Origin: JAAYBY01 sp964654125
GTDB taxonomy: Bacteria > Bacillota > Clostridia > Saccharofermentanales > UBA5734
Direction of reading: 5' to 3'
Length of the DNA stretch: 52,905 nt
Assembly: GCA_964654125.1 (NCBI GenBank)
Contig: CAZZGG010000009.1
Location: forward strand, 1-52,905
This document shows, in pieces, positions 33,098 to 41,634 of the stretch (position 1 is its first letter; every line of letters begins with the position of its first letter). The position numbers and the translations under genes were made by a program. The notes under the pieces were generated by a model, which made no database searches, had not been told where the DNA came from, and saw nothing but the letters and a program-made list of their open reading frames with translations.

Positions 33098-33466
33098 TTA
33101 GAATTTCAGACCGACTTCGCGGGCTGCTTCGGCCAAAGCTGCCACCCGGCCGTGGTAGACATAACCTGCGCGGTCAAAGACCACATCGGTAATGCCACTA
33201 TCAAGTGCCCTGGTGGCGATCAGCTTGCCAACTGCCGCTGCGCCTTGCACATTGCTGCTAGCGACGTTTTCCGCTTTAATTGATGGATCAAGTGTTGATG
33301 CACTAACTAAAGTTTTACCTGTTGTATCGTCAACCAATTGAGCATATATATGATGCAGACTGCGGAATACACACAATCTGGGCCGCGCGCCGGTTCCGGT
33401 GACTTTTTGGCGGATGCGGGCATGTTTTCTCTTGCGAATATCATTTCGACTTAACTTACGGCTCAT
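33098..33466 (-). CDS. rplR: 50S ribosomal protein L18
   Basis: A 122-residue 5S rRNA-binding protein. It has RKRKHARIRQKVTGTGARPR at the start and FDRAGYVYHGRVAALAEAAR at the end. AAGGGGTGA precedes the ATG. Confidence 0.97.
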   Translation of the reverse strand: MSRKLSRNDIRKRKHARIRQKVTGTGARPRLCVFRSLHHIYAQLVDDTTGKTLVSASTLDPSIKAENVASSNVQGAAAVGKLIATRALDSGITDVVFDRAGYVYHGRVAALAEAAREVGLKF

Positions 33467-33497
33467 TATTTTTTCACCCCTTCATCGACTAAGCGCC

Positions 33498-34034
33498 TTA
33501 AGCACCAGTTTTGCCTTCCTTGAGTCTGAGAACCTCATAATCATACTTGATACCTTTGCCATGATAGGAATCAGGTACACGCAAGGCCCTGATCTTGGCA
33601 GCAGTTTCACCAACAAGCTGTTTATCGGCACCTTTGACTGTGAGGCGGTTGGGCGCCGGCACATCAATAGTTATGCCTGCCGGTTCGGTCATCTCCAGCG
33701 GGTGTGAGTAACCAAGGTTAAAAACAACAGTATTGCCCTGTTTTTGGGCCCTGAAACCCACCCCGTTGATCTCCAGATTTTTCTGAAAACCCTGGGCCAG
33801 GCCAACAACCATATTGTTGATCAGGGATCTGGTCAAGCCGTGCAAAGCCTTTTGCTGGTTTGAATCATCACCACGTTTTACTGTGATAACACCATCTTCG
33901 AAGCTGACACTGAGACTGGAATGAAACTCCTGAACAAGTTTCTCCTTGCCCTTGTTTATTTCAATAATTTGATCAGCGATCTTGACCTCAATTCCGGCCG
34001 GGACCACGATCGGCATTTTACCTATTCTGGACAT
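33498..34034 (-). CDS. rplF: 50S ribosomal protein L6
   Basis: A 178-residue large-subunit protein near the sarcin-ricin loop. It starts MSRIGKMPIVVPAGIEVKI and ends with RVPDSYHGKGIKYDYEVLRL. AGGAGGA precedes the ATG. Confidence 0.97.
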   Translation of the reverse strand: MSRIGKMPIVVPAGIEVKIADQIIEINKGKEKLVQEFHSSLSVSFEDGVITVKRGDDSNQQKALHGLTRSLINNMVVGLAQGFQKNLEINGVGFRAQKQGNTVVFNLGYSHPLEMTEPAGITIDVPAPNRLTVKGADKQLVGETAAKIRALRVPDSYHGKGIKYDYEVLRLKEGKTGA

Positions 34035-34109
34035 AGTCCTATCCTCCTGCTCTTTAGATTGCAGACAGCCTGGAGCATCAAGCTGCCCTTTTCAGAGTTT
34101 TTTACTTCT

Positions 34110-34505
34110 CTACCAGATGTAGGCCATCACTTCGCCGCCAACACCCTCAGACCTGGCCTTTTTATCGGTCATGATCCCTTTGGATGTTGAAATAACGGCT
34201 ATGCCCAGGCCACCCAGGACCCGCGGCAGCTGATCTTTACTGGCATAAACCCTAAGACCTGGCTTGGAAATTCTTTTCAAACCGGAAATGACTGGTTTTT
34301 TCGCGACATACTTGAGAGTGATTTTCAGTTTACCCTGCTTATTGTCACTGATTGAATCAACGCGAGCAATGTAGCCCTCTTCAAGAAGTATCTGGGCAAT
34401 AGCCTGCTTGACACCTGAGGCCGGGATCTCACAATCCTGATGACCTGCGGTTCCGGCATTACGGATCCTGGTGAGCATATCAGCTATGGAATCTGTTATC
34501 TGCAT
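34110..34505 (-). CDS. rpsH: 30S ribosomal protein S8
   Basis: A 131-residue 16S-binding protein, in E. coli the repressor of the spc operon. It has DSIADMLTRIRNAGTAGHQ at the start and GIAVISTSKGIMTDKKAR at the end. AAGGAGGAA precedes the ATG. Confidence 0.97.
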   Translation of the reverse strand: MQITDSIADMLTRIRNAGTAGHQDCEIPASGVKQAIAQILLEEGYIARVDSISDNKQGKLKITLKYVAKKPVISGLKRISKPGLRVYASKDQLPRVLGGLGIAVISTSKGIMTDKKARSEGVGGEVMAYIW

Positions 34506-34532
34506 GGGATTTCCTCCTTCCTGAAGCGCCTC

Positions 34533-34718
34533 TTACCAGCTGGCCTTGCGTACGCCAGGAATCTGCCCTTTATAAGCCAGTTCCCTGAAGCAGATGCGGC
34601 ACACACCGTACTTGCGCAGATAAGCGTGCGGACGGCCACACAGCATACAGCGATTGTAGGCCCGTGTCGAAAACTTCGGCTTGGCCTGTTGTTTTAACCT
34701 TAAAGACTTTTTAGCCAT
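34533..34718 (-). CDS. rpsN: 30S ribosomal protein S14, type Z
   Basis: A 61-residue zinc-binding S14 with Cys24, Cys27, Cys40 and Cys43 (CMLC and CRIC). The short zinc type is usual in Gram-positive bacteria. GGGAGGAA precedes the ATG. Confidence 0.97.
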   Translation of the reverse strand: MAKKSLRLKQQAKPKFSTRAYNRCMLCGRPHAYLRKYGVCRICFRELAYKGQIPGVRKASW

Positions 34719-34733
34719 GTTTATTCCTCCCGC

Positions 34734-35273
34734 TTACTTTCTAAACGGCATGCCCAGCAAGCGTAAAAGCTCTCTGGCCTCTTCATCAGTTTCTGCCGTC
34801 GTTACAATGATTATGTCCATACCCCGGATCTTATCAATTGAGTCATAATCAACTTCCGGGAAGATCAGCTGCTCTTTGACGCCCATGGCAAAGTTACCGT
34901 GCCCGTCAAAGGAGTTGGGGCTGATGCCCCGGAAGTCCCGCACACGGGGCAGGGCTATGCTGATCAGTCTGTCTAAGAACTCATACATCCTCTGGCCGCG
35001 CAAGGTGACTTTACAGCCGATATTCATGCCTTCACGCAGTTTAAAAGCAGCTACAGACCTTTTGGCCTTAGTTACAACTGGTTTTTGACCGGCAATGACT
35101 GACATATCCTGGACTGCATTCTCAATAGCTTTGGCATTTTCCTTGGCATCGCCGACACCCATGTTAAGCACAATTTTTTCCAGACGCGGAGTCTGCATGA
35201 CTGATTTGTAATTGAACGCTTTCTGCAAAGCAGGAGCAGCTTCAGCTTCATATTTGTCTTTCAATCTTGACAT
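34734..35273 (-). CDS. rplE: 50S ribosomal protein L5
   Basis: A 179-residue 5S rRNA-binding protein. It has KIVLNMGVGDAKENAKAIE and the late segment MDIIIVTTAETDEEARELLR. AGGAGGCG precedes the ATG. Confidence 0.97.
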   Translation of the reverse strand: MSRLKDKYEAEAAPALQKAFNYKSVMQTPRLEKIVLNMGVGDAKENAKAIENAVQDMSVIAGQKPVVTKAKRSVAAFKLREGMNIGCKVTLRGQRMYEFLDRLISIALPRVRDFRGISPNSFDGHGNFAMGVKEQLIFPEVDYDSIDKIRGMDIIIVTTAETDEEARELLRLLGMPFRK

Positions 35274-35296
35274 TATCTTTCGCCTCCTGTGCCCCT

Positions 35297-35638
35297 TTAA
35301 TTCCTGGCCTGGCGGATGACATCAATCATCTCACCACAGGATTTGCAATAACGGATCTTTTCTTTATTGTCCAGCACCTTACGGCCTGTCCTGCTTGGCT
35401 TTTTGCAATTGTCGCACACAAGCATGACATTGGAAGCATGAATAGCTGCCTCCTGCTGGATGATTCCGCCTTCCTGATTACGGCCGGTTGGCTTTTTATG
35501 TTTGGTCACAATGTTAACGTTTTCCACGACAACCCGGTTTTTCTGCTGGTCCACCTTCAGGACTTTGCCGGTCTTACCGGCATCCTTACCAGTCAGCACA
35601 TAGACCTGGTCGTCTTTTTTGACATGTACTTTGCCCAT
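35297..35638 (-). CDS. rplX: 50S ribosomal protein L24
   Basis: A 113-residue assembly-initiating protein with an N-terminal KOW motif (VHVKKDDQVYVLTGKDAGKT). It also has four cysteines in a zinc-ribbon arrangement: Cys75, Cys78, Cys98 and Cys101. AAGGAG precedes the ATG. Confidence 0.97.
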   Translation of the reverse strand: MGKVHVKKDDQVYVLTGKDAGKTGKVLKVDQQKNRVVVENVNIVTKHKKPTGRNQEGGIIQQEAAIHASNVMLVCDNCKKPSRTGRKVLDNKEKIRYCKSCGEMIDVIRQARN

Positions 35639-35653
35639 CCCGCTGCTCCTTCC

Positions 35654-36022
35654 TTACAGAACCTCTGGTGCCAAAGATAAGATGCGCATATATTCCTTAT
35701 CGCGCAGTTCTCTGGCTATAGGTCCAAAAATACGGGTTCCGCGCGGGTTTTTGTCTTCCCTGATGATGACGGCCGCATTTTCATCAAATTTTATATAGGA
35801 TCCATCCGGGCGGCGTACGCCTTTTTTCGTCCGCACGATAACTGCCCGGACAATTTCACCTTTTTTCACAACGCCACCGGGCGTTGCTTCTTTGACCGAA
35901 CAAACAATCAGGTCGCCTATATTGGCAGACTTGCGCCAGGACCCACCCAGCACCTTTATGCACATCAAACGCCGGGCACCGGTATTATCGGCCGACTTCA
36001 GCATTGATTGTACTTGTATCAT
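35654..36022 (-). CDS. rplN: 50S ribosomal protein L14
   Basis: A 122-residue large-subunit protein. It starts MIQVQSMLKSADNTGARRLM and has GVRRPDGSYIKFDENAAVII. AAGGAGGAAG precedes the ATG. Confidence 0.97.
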   Translation of the reverse strand: MIQVQSMLKSADNTGARRLMCIKVLGGSWRKSANIGDLIVCSVKEATPGGVVKKGEIVRAVIVRTKKGVRRPDGSYIKFDENAAVIIREDKNPRGTRIFGPIARELRDKEYMRILSLAPEVL

Positions 36023-36046
36023 ATGAGTCTTCCTCCTTACCGCTGC

Positions 36047-36304
36047 TTATTTGGCTTTCTCGATGATTTCAACCAGACGCCAGTTCTTGTCTTTACTGAT
36101 CGGACGGGTTTCCATCACTCTGACTTTATCGCCAATCTTGCATTCGTTGTTTTCATCATGGGCCTTAAGCTTCAAGGTCCGCTTGATAATCTTCTTGTAT
36201 AGTGGATGGCTGACGTGGCGGGTGACTGTGACAACAATTGTTTTATCCATTTTATCACTGCTGACTACGCCAACACGGGTTTTACGCAAATTCCGGCTAT
36301 CCAT
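36047..36304 (-). CDS. rpsQ: 30S ribosomal protein S17
   Basis: An 85-residue 16S-binding protein with RKTRVGVVSSDKMDKTIVV. The ATG at 36304 follows AAGGGGG and gives the family-typical start. An ATG at 36322 that overlaps the rpmC stop as ATGA would add six residues and remains possible. Confidence 0.95.
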   Translation of the reverse strand: MDSRNLRKTRVGVVSSDKMDKTIVVTVTRHVSHPLYKKIIKRTLKLKAHDENNECKIGDKVRVMETRPISKDKNWRLVEIIEKAK

Positions 36305-36318
36305 GGCTAGTTCCCCCT

Positions 36319-36522
36319 TCATTCTCTGATACCCTTAAGCTCTCGCTCACGCAGGATTGTCTTGACCCGGGCAATATCCCGTTTGACACTCTTGAGTTTT
36401 TGGGGATTTTCCAGCTGATGGAGAGCGTGTTGAAAGCGCAGCTTGAACAGCTCTTCTTTCAGTGCCAAAAATTCATCGTTCAATTCAACGATCGATTTCT
36501 CGCGAAGTTCATTCGGCTTCAT
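36319..36522 (-). CDS. rpmC: 50S ribosomal protein L29
   Basis: A 67-residue exit-tunnel rim protein: MKPNELREKSIVELNDEFL and the C-terminal DIARVKTILRERE. The start at 36522 overlaps the rplP stop by 14 bases and follows GGAAGGTGA. Longer in-frame starts run through rplP. Confidence 0.95.
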   Translation of the reverse strand: MKPNELREKSIVELNDEFLALKEELFKLRFQHALHQLENPQKLKSVKRDIARVKTILRERELKGIRE

Positions 36523-36943
36523 GAACGTCACCTTCCTTCTCTCTTGCCACAAACTTGGTCTTACAAGGCAGTTTGTGTGCCGCCAGGCGCAGTGCTTCTT
36601 TGGCATCTTCCCGGGAGACTCCGCCAACTTCGAACAGGACCCGGCCTGGTTTTACAACTGCCACCCAGTACTCAGGTGAACCTTTACCGGAACCCATGCG
36701 GGTTTCTGCGGGCTTGCTGGTCACTGGCTTGTCCGGGAATATCTTGATCCAGACCTGACCGCCTCTTTTGATAAAACGGTTGATAGCAACACGGGCAGCT
36801 TCTATCTGGTTACTGGTGATCCAGCAGGGCTGCAGAGCTTGTAAACCATACTCACCGTAGACAACCTCATTACCACGAGTTGCTTTACCTGTCATCCGGC
36901 CCCGATGTTGTTTTCTATATTTGACACGCTTTGGTAACAGCAT
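36509..36943 (-). CDS. rplP: 50S ribosomal protein L16
   Basis: A 144-residue protein at the A-site tRNA elbow. It has MLLPKRVKYRKQHRGRMTG and FPDKPVTSKPAETRMGSGKG. Its ATG shares its A with the rpsC stop codon, so the two are coupled. Confidence 0.97.
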   Translation of the reverse strand: MLLPKRVKYRKQHRGRMTGKATRGNEVVYGEYGLQALQPCWITSNQIEAARVAINRFIKRGGQVWIKIFPDKPVTSKPAETRMGSGKGSPEYWVAVVKPGRVLFEVGGVSREDAKEALRLAAHKLPCKTKFVAREKEGDVHEAE

Positions 36944-37614
36944 CAGCCTTCGCCTCCTTCAGTATCCCTGGGTTTACGTGGAGCTGGGAAGATCTCACCT
37001 TTGTAGATCCAGACCTTGACGCCAATCCGGCCATAAGTGGTCTTTGCTTCAGCAAACCCATAATCGATGTCCGCCCGCAAGGTCTGCAGGGGGATGGTTC
37101 CTTCATGATAGTGCTCGCGCCGGGCGATTTCTGCTCCACCCAGACGGCCGCTTACAGCAGTCTTGATACCTTTGGCGCCCATTTTCATGGCCCGCCCCAT
37201 GGACTGCTTCATGGCCCGGCGGAAAGAAACACGTTCTTCCAGCTGCCTGGCAATATTCTCTGCCACCAGCTGGGCGTCAGTATCAATGCTTTTAATTTCA
37301 GTGATATTGAGGAAGAAGTTGCGTTTGAAGCGTTCAGTCAGCTTCTTTTTCAGATCTTCAATCCCTGCACCCTGGCGGCCGATGATGATACCAGGCTTCC
37401 CGGTTGAAATGGTCAGCTGGATTTTTTCTTCGCCCTTGCGTTCTATTTCGATCCTGGAGACGCCTGCCTTAAAGCATTCTTCTTTGACAAAGTCCCGGAT
37501 CAATTTATCTTCAACAAGAAACTTGCTGAAATCTTTTTTATCGGCATACCACTTGGTATCCCAATCTTTAATTACACCTACGCGCAGTCCATGTGGATTT
37601 ACCTTCTGGCCCAT
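36943..37614 (-). CDS. rpsC: 30S ribosomal protein S3
   Basis: A 223-residue mRNA-entry protein. It has GQKVNPHGLRVGVIKDWDTK at the start, the KH domain motif GIIIGRQGAGIEDLKKKL and GRLGGAEIARREHY. GGAGG precedes the ATG. Confidence 0.98.
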   Translation of the reverse strand: MGQKVNPHGLRVGVIKDWDTKWYADKKDFSKFLVEDKLIRDFVKEECFKAGVSRIEIERKGEEKIQLTISTGKPGIIIGRQGAGIEDLKKKLTERFKRNFFLNITEIKSIDTDAQLVAENIARQLEERVSFRRAMKQSMGRAMKMGAKGIKTAVSGRLGGAEIARREHYHEGTIPLQTLRADIDYGFAEAKTTYGRIGVKVWIYKGEIFPAPRKPRDTEGGEG

Positions 37615-37626
37615 CTGTCAGCCTCC

Positions 37627-38103
37627 TTAAACTTTCTCTTTAAGAACCAAAGTAACATGGCTGGTCCTTTTGCTAATCCTGGCAGCACTACCGCGGGCCC
37701 GCGGCCTGATGCGCTTGAGCACCGGCCCAGAACTGGCAAAACAATCTGCCACATACAGGCTTTCCCGGGACAGGTTGTTGTTATTGACGGCATTAGCCTC
37801 TGCAGAACTCAGCAGTTTGCTTAAGACTGGTGAAGCTGCTTTAGGTGTATACTTGAGAATTGCATAGGCCTCATCCAGGTCTTTGCCCTTGATCAGGTCA
37901 ATGACAATAGCCATCTTCCTTGGTGCAATTCTTATGTTACGTGCCTTGGCCAGGCCCTGGTCCTTGCCAATACCCAGCACCTTTTTCTCTTTTTTGGTCA
38001 GATAACCTTTTTTCTGGAATTTGCGTTGCGGCTTACTGTATTCAGCCAAAATCTCATCCCTGTTTTCCAAAAGGTAATCTTTGCTCATTACTTTTCTAGA
38101 CAT
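37627..38103 (-). CDS. rplV: 50S ribosomal protein L22
   Basis: A 158-residue large-subunit protein whose loop lines the exit tunnel. The core starts at ARNIRIAPRKMAIVIDLIKG, near residue 54, instead of near residue 8 as usual. The protein therefore carries a basic N-terminal extension of about 45 residues (DEILAEYSKPQRKFQKKGYL and onward). The ATG at 38103 is the only one with a good site (GGGAGGAAG). The end RISKRTSHVTLVLKEK is typical. Confidence 0.94.
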   Translation of the reverse strand: MSRKVMSKDYLLENRDEILAEYSKPQRKFQKKGYLTKKEKKVLGIGKDQGLAKARNIRIAPRKMAIVIDLIKGKDLDEAYAILKYTPKAASPVLSKLLSSAEANAVNNNNLSRESLYVADCFASSGPVLKRIRPRARGSAARISKRTSHVTLVLKEKV

Positions 38104-38133
38104 TTACCTTCCTCCCTTCTTTCCTTCTGCAGC

Positions 38134-38415
38134 CTATCTGGCACCAGAGGATCTCTCTGATCCAGCGTGACCTCTGAAGGTCCTGGTGGGAGCAAATTCG
38201 CCCAGTTTATGACCGACCATTTCTTCAGTTATATAGACCGGTACATGCTTGCGGCCATCGTGGACAGCAATCGTGTGACCAACCATTTGCGGGAAAATTG
38301 TCGATGCTCTGGACCATGTCCTGACAACTCTTTTTTCATTATTCTCGTTCATGGTCTCAATCTTTTTCATGAGGGACTCTTGAACAAAAAAGCCTTTTTT
38401 TATCGATCTGCTCAT
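38134..38415 (-). CDS. rpsS: 30S ribosomal protein S19
   Basis: A 93-residue small-subunit head protein: SRSIKKGFFVQESLMKKIE and GHKLGEFAPTRTFRGHAG. The ATG at 38415 is ten bases from GGAGG; an in-frame TTG at 38424 is too close to it. Confidence 0.96.
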   Translation of the reverse strand: MSRSIKKGFFVQESLMKKIETMNENNEKRVVRTWSRASTIFPQMVGHTIAVHDGRKHVPVYITEEMVGHKLGEFAPTRTFRGHAGSERSSGAR

Positions 38416-38436
38416 ATCACGCAAGCCTCCACTTGA

Positions 38437-39267
38437 TTAACCGTTTCGTCTCCTGACAATATGTTTGTCAGAAGGCTTATTGCGTTTTCTGGTTTTCTTA
38501 CCCAAGGTGGGCACACCCCAAGGTGTCACAGGGCTGGGCATACCAATGGGGGATCTGCCTTCACCACCACCGTGCGGGTGATCGACCGGGTTCATGGCCA
38601 GGCCCCGGACTGTGGGTCGCACGCCCAGGTGGCGCTTGCGGCCGGCTTTACCAATATTGATGTTTTCATGCTCGTGATTGCCGACTGAACCAACAGTTGC
38701 CCGGCAGTTGATCAGGACCATACGGACTTCACCGGAAGGGAGCCTGATCTGAGCGTATTTACCTTCTTTGGCCATCAGCTGGGCAGAAGCACCCGCGGTA
38801 CGGACCATCTGGGCACCTTTGCCTGGCTTGAGTTCTATATTGTGGATAGTGGTGCCAACAGGGATAGCAGACAATGGCAGGCAGTTGCCACTGATGATAT
38901 CTGCATCAGGCCCATTTTCCAATTTTGCCCCGGCTTCAACACCATAAGGTGCCAGGATATAGGTTTTCTCTCCATCTGCATACTGGAGCAGAGCCAGGTG
39001 AGCTGTCCTGTTCGGGTCATATTCAATGGCTTTGACGACAGCGGGTACGCCATCTTTTTGCCGTTTCCAGTCGATAATACGGATTTTACGTCTGTTGCCG
39101 CCTCCGATATGACGGACAGTGATCCGGCCATAGCTGTTACGACCGCCTGTTTTCTTTCTCTTGGCCAGCAAATTTTTCTCAGGTGCCTTTGCCGATACTT
39201 TTGAATAATCGGCTACAGTCATCTGCCGTCTGGCTGGAGAAGTCGGTTTAAAGCTTTTTACTGCCAT
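38437..39267 (-). CDS. rplB: 50S ribosomal protein L2
   Basis: A 276-residue protein essential near the peptidyl transferase centre. It has GRNSYGRITVRHIGGGNRRK and the conserved NPVDHPHGGGEGRSPIGMPS. AAGGAGTGA precedes the ATG. Confidence 0.98.
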   Translation of the reverse strand: MAVKSFKPTSPARRQMTVADYSKVSAKAPEKNLLAKRKKTGGRNSYGRITVRHIGGGNRRKIRIIDWKRQKDGVPAVVKAIEYDPNRTAHLALLQYADGEKTYILAPYGVEAGAKLENGPDADIISGNCLPLSAIPVGTTIHNIELKPGKGAQMVRTAGASAQLMAKEGKYAQIRLPSGEVRMVLINCRATVGSVGNHEHENINIGKAGRKRHLGVRPTVRGLAMNPVDHPHGGGEGRSPIGMPSPVTPWGVPTLGKKTRKRNKPSDKHIVRRRNG

Positions 39268-39298
39268 TTCTGGTCACTCCTTCTCTTGCTAGCCCGGC

Positions 39299-39652
39299 TT
39301 ACTGGCCGAACCCGAATTCTTCAATTGATGTTTTATACTTACGTCCGGTCTGGCTGGTTTTACCACCCTTGGTCTGGTATGTTTCGGCTTGTGGATCCAT
39401 ATCAATGGTCACAACAGCTTTTTTCCAGCTGGGGGTTCTGCCTTCAACATAGCGCTGACGCTTAAGCTTGCCAGAGTAGTTAACAATGTTCACCGAAGTT
39501 ACCTTGACGTCAAAAAGCTTTTCACAGGCCTCGCGAATCTGGGGCTTAGAAGCAGTTTTCGCCACTACAAAGGTGTATCGGCCGGCAGCAGCATCATTAG
39601 TGCTTTTTTCGGTTACATGCGGCTTGATTATAATGTCGTGTACCAACGTCAT
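39299..39652 (-). CDS. rplW: 50S ribosomal protein L23
   Basis: A 117-residue protein that docks trigger factor and SRP at the exit tunnel. It has IIKPHVTEKSTNDAAAGRYTF and VKVTSVNIVNYSGKLKR. Its ATG overlaps the rplD stop (ATGA). The C-terminus is about 20 residues longer than in Bacillus. Confidence 0.96.
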   Translation of the reverse strand: MTLVHDIIIKPHVTEKSTNDAAAGRYTFVVAKTASKPQIREACEKLFDVKVTSVNIVNYSGKLKRQRYVEGRTPSWKKAVVTIDMDPQAETYQTKGGKTSQTGRKYKTSIEEFGFGQ

Positions 39653-40275
39653 TTCTCATACACCTCCTGTACATTAAGGACAGCCTCTTGCGTGACAATG
39701 AATTTTTCGAACTTGAGGATGTCAAAGACATTGAGAGTGTTGGCCAGGGTCGTTTTGACCCCACGCAGGTTGCGGGCAGACTTGACCACATTCTCATCGG
39801 GTTTTTGGGTCACCAGCAAAGCTGAGCCGGTAACACCTAAATTTGCCAGAATCTGCTTCATCTGGCGTGTTTTAATCTCGGGCAGCTCCAGCTTTTCCAG
39901 GACAATAATATTATCCGCGGCAACCTTGCTGGAAAGAGCTGACTTCATAGCCAGTTGCCTCATCTTGCGCGGCAAGCTTGTGTAATATGAGCGCGGCTTG
40001 GGCCCAAAGATAACACCACCGCCAACATACTGGGCACTACGGATTGAGCCATGCCTGGCCCGGCCTGTGCCTTTTTGCCGGTAGGGCTTCCTGCCCCCGC
40101 CTCTGACTTCACCGCGCAGCTTTGTCGAGTGAGTTCCCTGGCGCTGGTTTGCCTGATAAGTAACAAGAGCACGGTGTAAAACATCCTGGTTAGGCTCTAT
40201 GCCAAACACAGATTCAGCCAGTTCCAGGCTGCCGGTTACAACACCGTCCATGTTGTAGACATCAACTTTTGTCAT
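39649..40275 (-). CDS. rplD: 50S ribosomal protein L4
   Basis: A 208-residue protein with a tunnel-reaching loop (RGEVRGGGRKPYRQKGTGRA). In E. coli it also represses the S10 operon. ATG at 40275 is nine bases from GGAGG; GTG at 40278 is an alternative that adds one residue. Confidence 0.97.
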   Translation of the reverse strand: MTKVDVYNMDGVVTGSLELAESVFGIEPNQDVLHRALVTYQANQRQGTHSTKLRGEVRGGGRKPYRQKGTGRARHGSIRSAQYVGGGVIFGPKPRSYYTSLPRKMRQLAMKSALSSKVAADNIIVLEKLELPEIKTRQMKQILANLGVTGSALLVTQKPDENVVKSARNLRGVKTTLANTLNVFDILKFEKFIVTQEAVLNVQEVYEK

Positions 40276-40291
40276 CACTTAGATCCTCCCT

Positions 40292-40930
40292 TTAGCTGCT
40301 TTTGCGGGACTTGACAGAGCTTGTTATTTCAACAAGTCCGCCTCTAGGTCCTGGGACAGCACCTTTCACGACCAGAATATTACGCTCGCCATCTGACATG
40401 ACAACCTTAAGATTCTGCACCGTTACTTTTTCATTGCCCATCTGGCCCGGTAATTTCTTACCCTTGAAAACACGCCCGGGATCTGATGTTGAACCCATTG
40501 AGCCTTGTCTGCGATGGAATTTTGAACCATGGCTTTCCGGTCCGCGCGACATGCCGTGGCGTTTGATAACACCAGCGAATCCCTTACCTTTGGAAACGCC
40601 GCTGACATCAACCTGGTCACCGGCCGCAAACATTTCTGAAACAGTGATCTCAGAGGCGAGCTCATAAGTCTCATCTGTCCTGAATTCACGCATATATCTG
40701 TGCGGCTGGGCACCAGCCTTTTCATACTGGCCTCTGACCGGCTTGGTCAGCTTGGCCGGATTGATTGAGCCGTAAGCAACTTTAACTGCAGTATAGCCGT
40801 CAGTATCCACATTCTTGTTCTGGATAACAACAAGCGGCCCGCAGTCAATCACGGTCGCCGGTACGGCCAGGCCATTTTCATCAAACAGCTGGGTCATGCC
40901 AACTTTTTTTCCTATCATGAACTTTGTCAC
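40292..40930 (-). CDS. rplC: 50S ribosomal protein L3
   Basis: A 212-residue assembly-initiating protein. It has MIGKKVGMTQLFDENGLAVP and KGFAGVIKRHGMSRGPESHG. GTG at 40930 is nine bases from GGAGG; ATG at 40918 is a shorter alternative. Confidence 0.96.
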   Translation of the reverse strand: MTKFMIGKKVGMTQLFDENGLAVPATVIDCGPLVVIQNKNVDTDGYTAVKVAYGSINPAKLTKPVRGQYEKAGAQPHRYMREFRTDETYELASEITVSEMFAAGDQVDVSGVSKGKGFAGVIKRHGMSRGPESHGSKFHRRQGSMGSTSDPGRVFKGKKLPGQMGNEKVTVQNLKVVMSDGERNILVVKGAVPGPRGGLVEITSSVKSRKSS

Positions 40931-41007
40931 GTACTAATACCTCCTGGTTATTGGTTCACCGTTCAGGTGAACATTACCACGCCAGCTTAGGGGGCTGGTG
41001 TCTCCCT

Positions 41008-41319
41008 TTACAACTTGATCTCAATATTGACGCCTGCCGGCATTTCCAGCTTCATCAATGCTTCAACAGTCCTGGTGCTGGGGGTCAGCACGTCGATCAG
41101 GCGTTTATGGGTTCTGATCTCAAACTGTTCGCGGGCATCTTTGTGCTTGTGCGGTGAACGCAAAACAGTAATGATCTCTTTTTCAGTAGGCAGTGGAATC
41201 GGACCCGAGATGCTGGCGCCTGTGCGGGCAGCTGTCTCAACAATACGCTCTGCACTCTCATCGAGGATATTGTGGTCGAATGCTTTCAGCCTGATGCGGA
41301 TTTTTTGATTTGAAGCCAT
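41008..41319 (-). CDS. rpsJ: 30S ribosomal protein S10
   Basis: A 103-residue protein, the first gene of the S10 operon. In other bacteria it is also the NusB partner in antitermination. It has IRIRLKAFDHNILDESAERI and GPIPLPTEKEIITVLRSPH. AGGAGG precedes the ATG at the end of a long structured leader. Confidence 0.98.
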   Translation of the reverse strand: MASNQKIRIRLKAFDHNILDESAERIVETAARTGASISGPIPLPTEKEIITVLRSPHKHKDAREQFEIRTHKRLIDVLTPSTRTVEALMKLEMPAGVNIEIKL

Positions 41320-41602
41320 TTGTCAAACCTCCTGTTTTCTGCTTGTCAGGTGTCACCTGTGCCGGGTGTTTCTTCTTCTGCCAAGATAAAACCCAGCTCT
41401 CCGTTCTTCAGGTTGGTCCGGCGCTGGGCACATGCCTGGGCACACGCTGCGGTTCAGGTTCACCTGGCGCCCAGTTTCTTGGAACTGGACTTGCTCTGTC
41501 GAAGTTACCCGTTTTTGCGGCCGCAGCGGCTGCTAACGGCAATCTCCAACTTCTCTGCTTGGCTTATTTGCAGCCAACTGGCGGCAAATTCGCGCAACCG
41601 TT
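41320..41602 (-). other. S10 operon 5' leader
   Basis: About 275 untranslated bases between the promoter and rpsJ with no convincing gene. Near the 5' end a near-perfect 24-base palindrome (41566-41589) could form a stem. A 9-base direct repeat CTGGGCACA occurs at 41424-41432 and 41436-41444. The 13-base palindrome CAGGTGTCACCTG lies at 41347-41359, about 28 bases before rpsJ. This would suit autogenous control by a ribosomal protein such as L4, but no known leader class is recognised. Confidence 0.55.
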
Positions 41603-41631
41603 ATTCTATAACAGACGAACTAAAAATGCAA
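41603..41631 (-). promoter_or_regulatory. main promoter of the S10 ribosomal operon
   Basis: Minus-strand TTGCAT (41626-41631) and TAGAAT (41603-41608) are exactly 17 bases apart. They lie right after the stop codon of the methyltransferase gene. Confidence 0.75.
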
Positions 41632-41634
41632 GCA

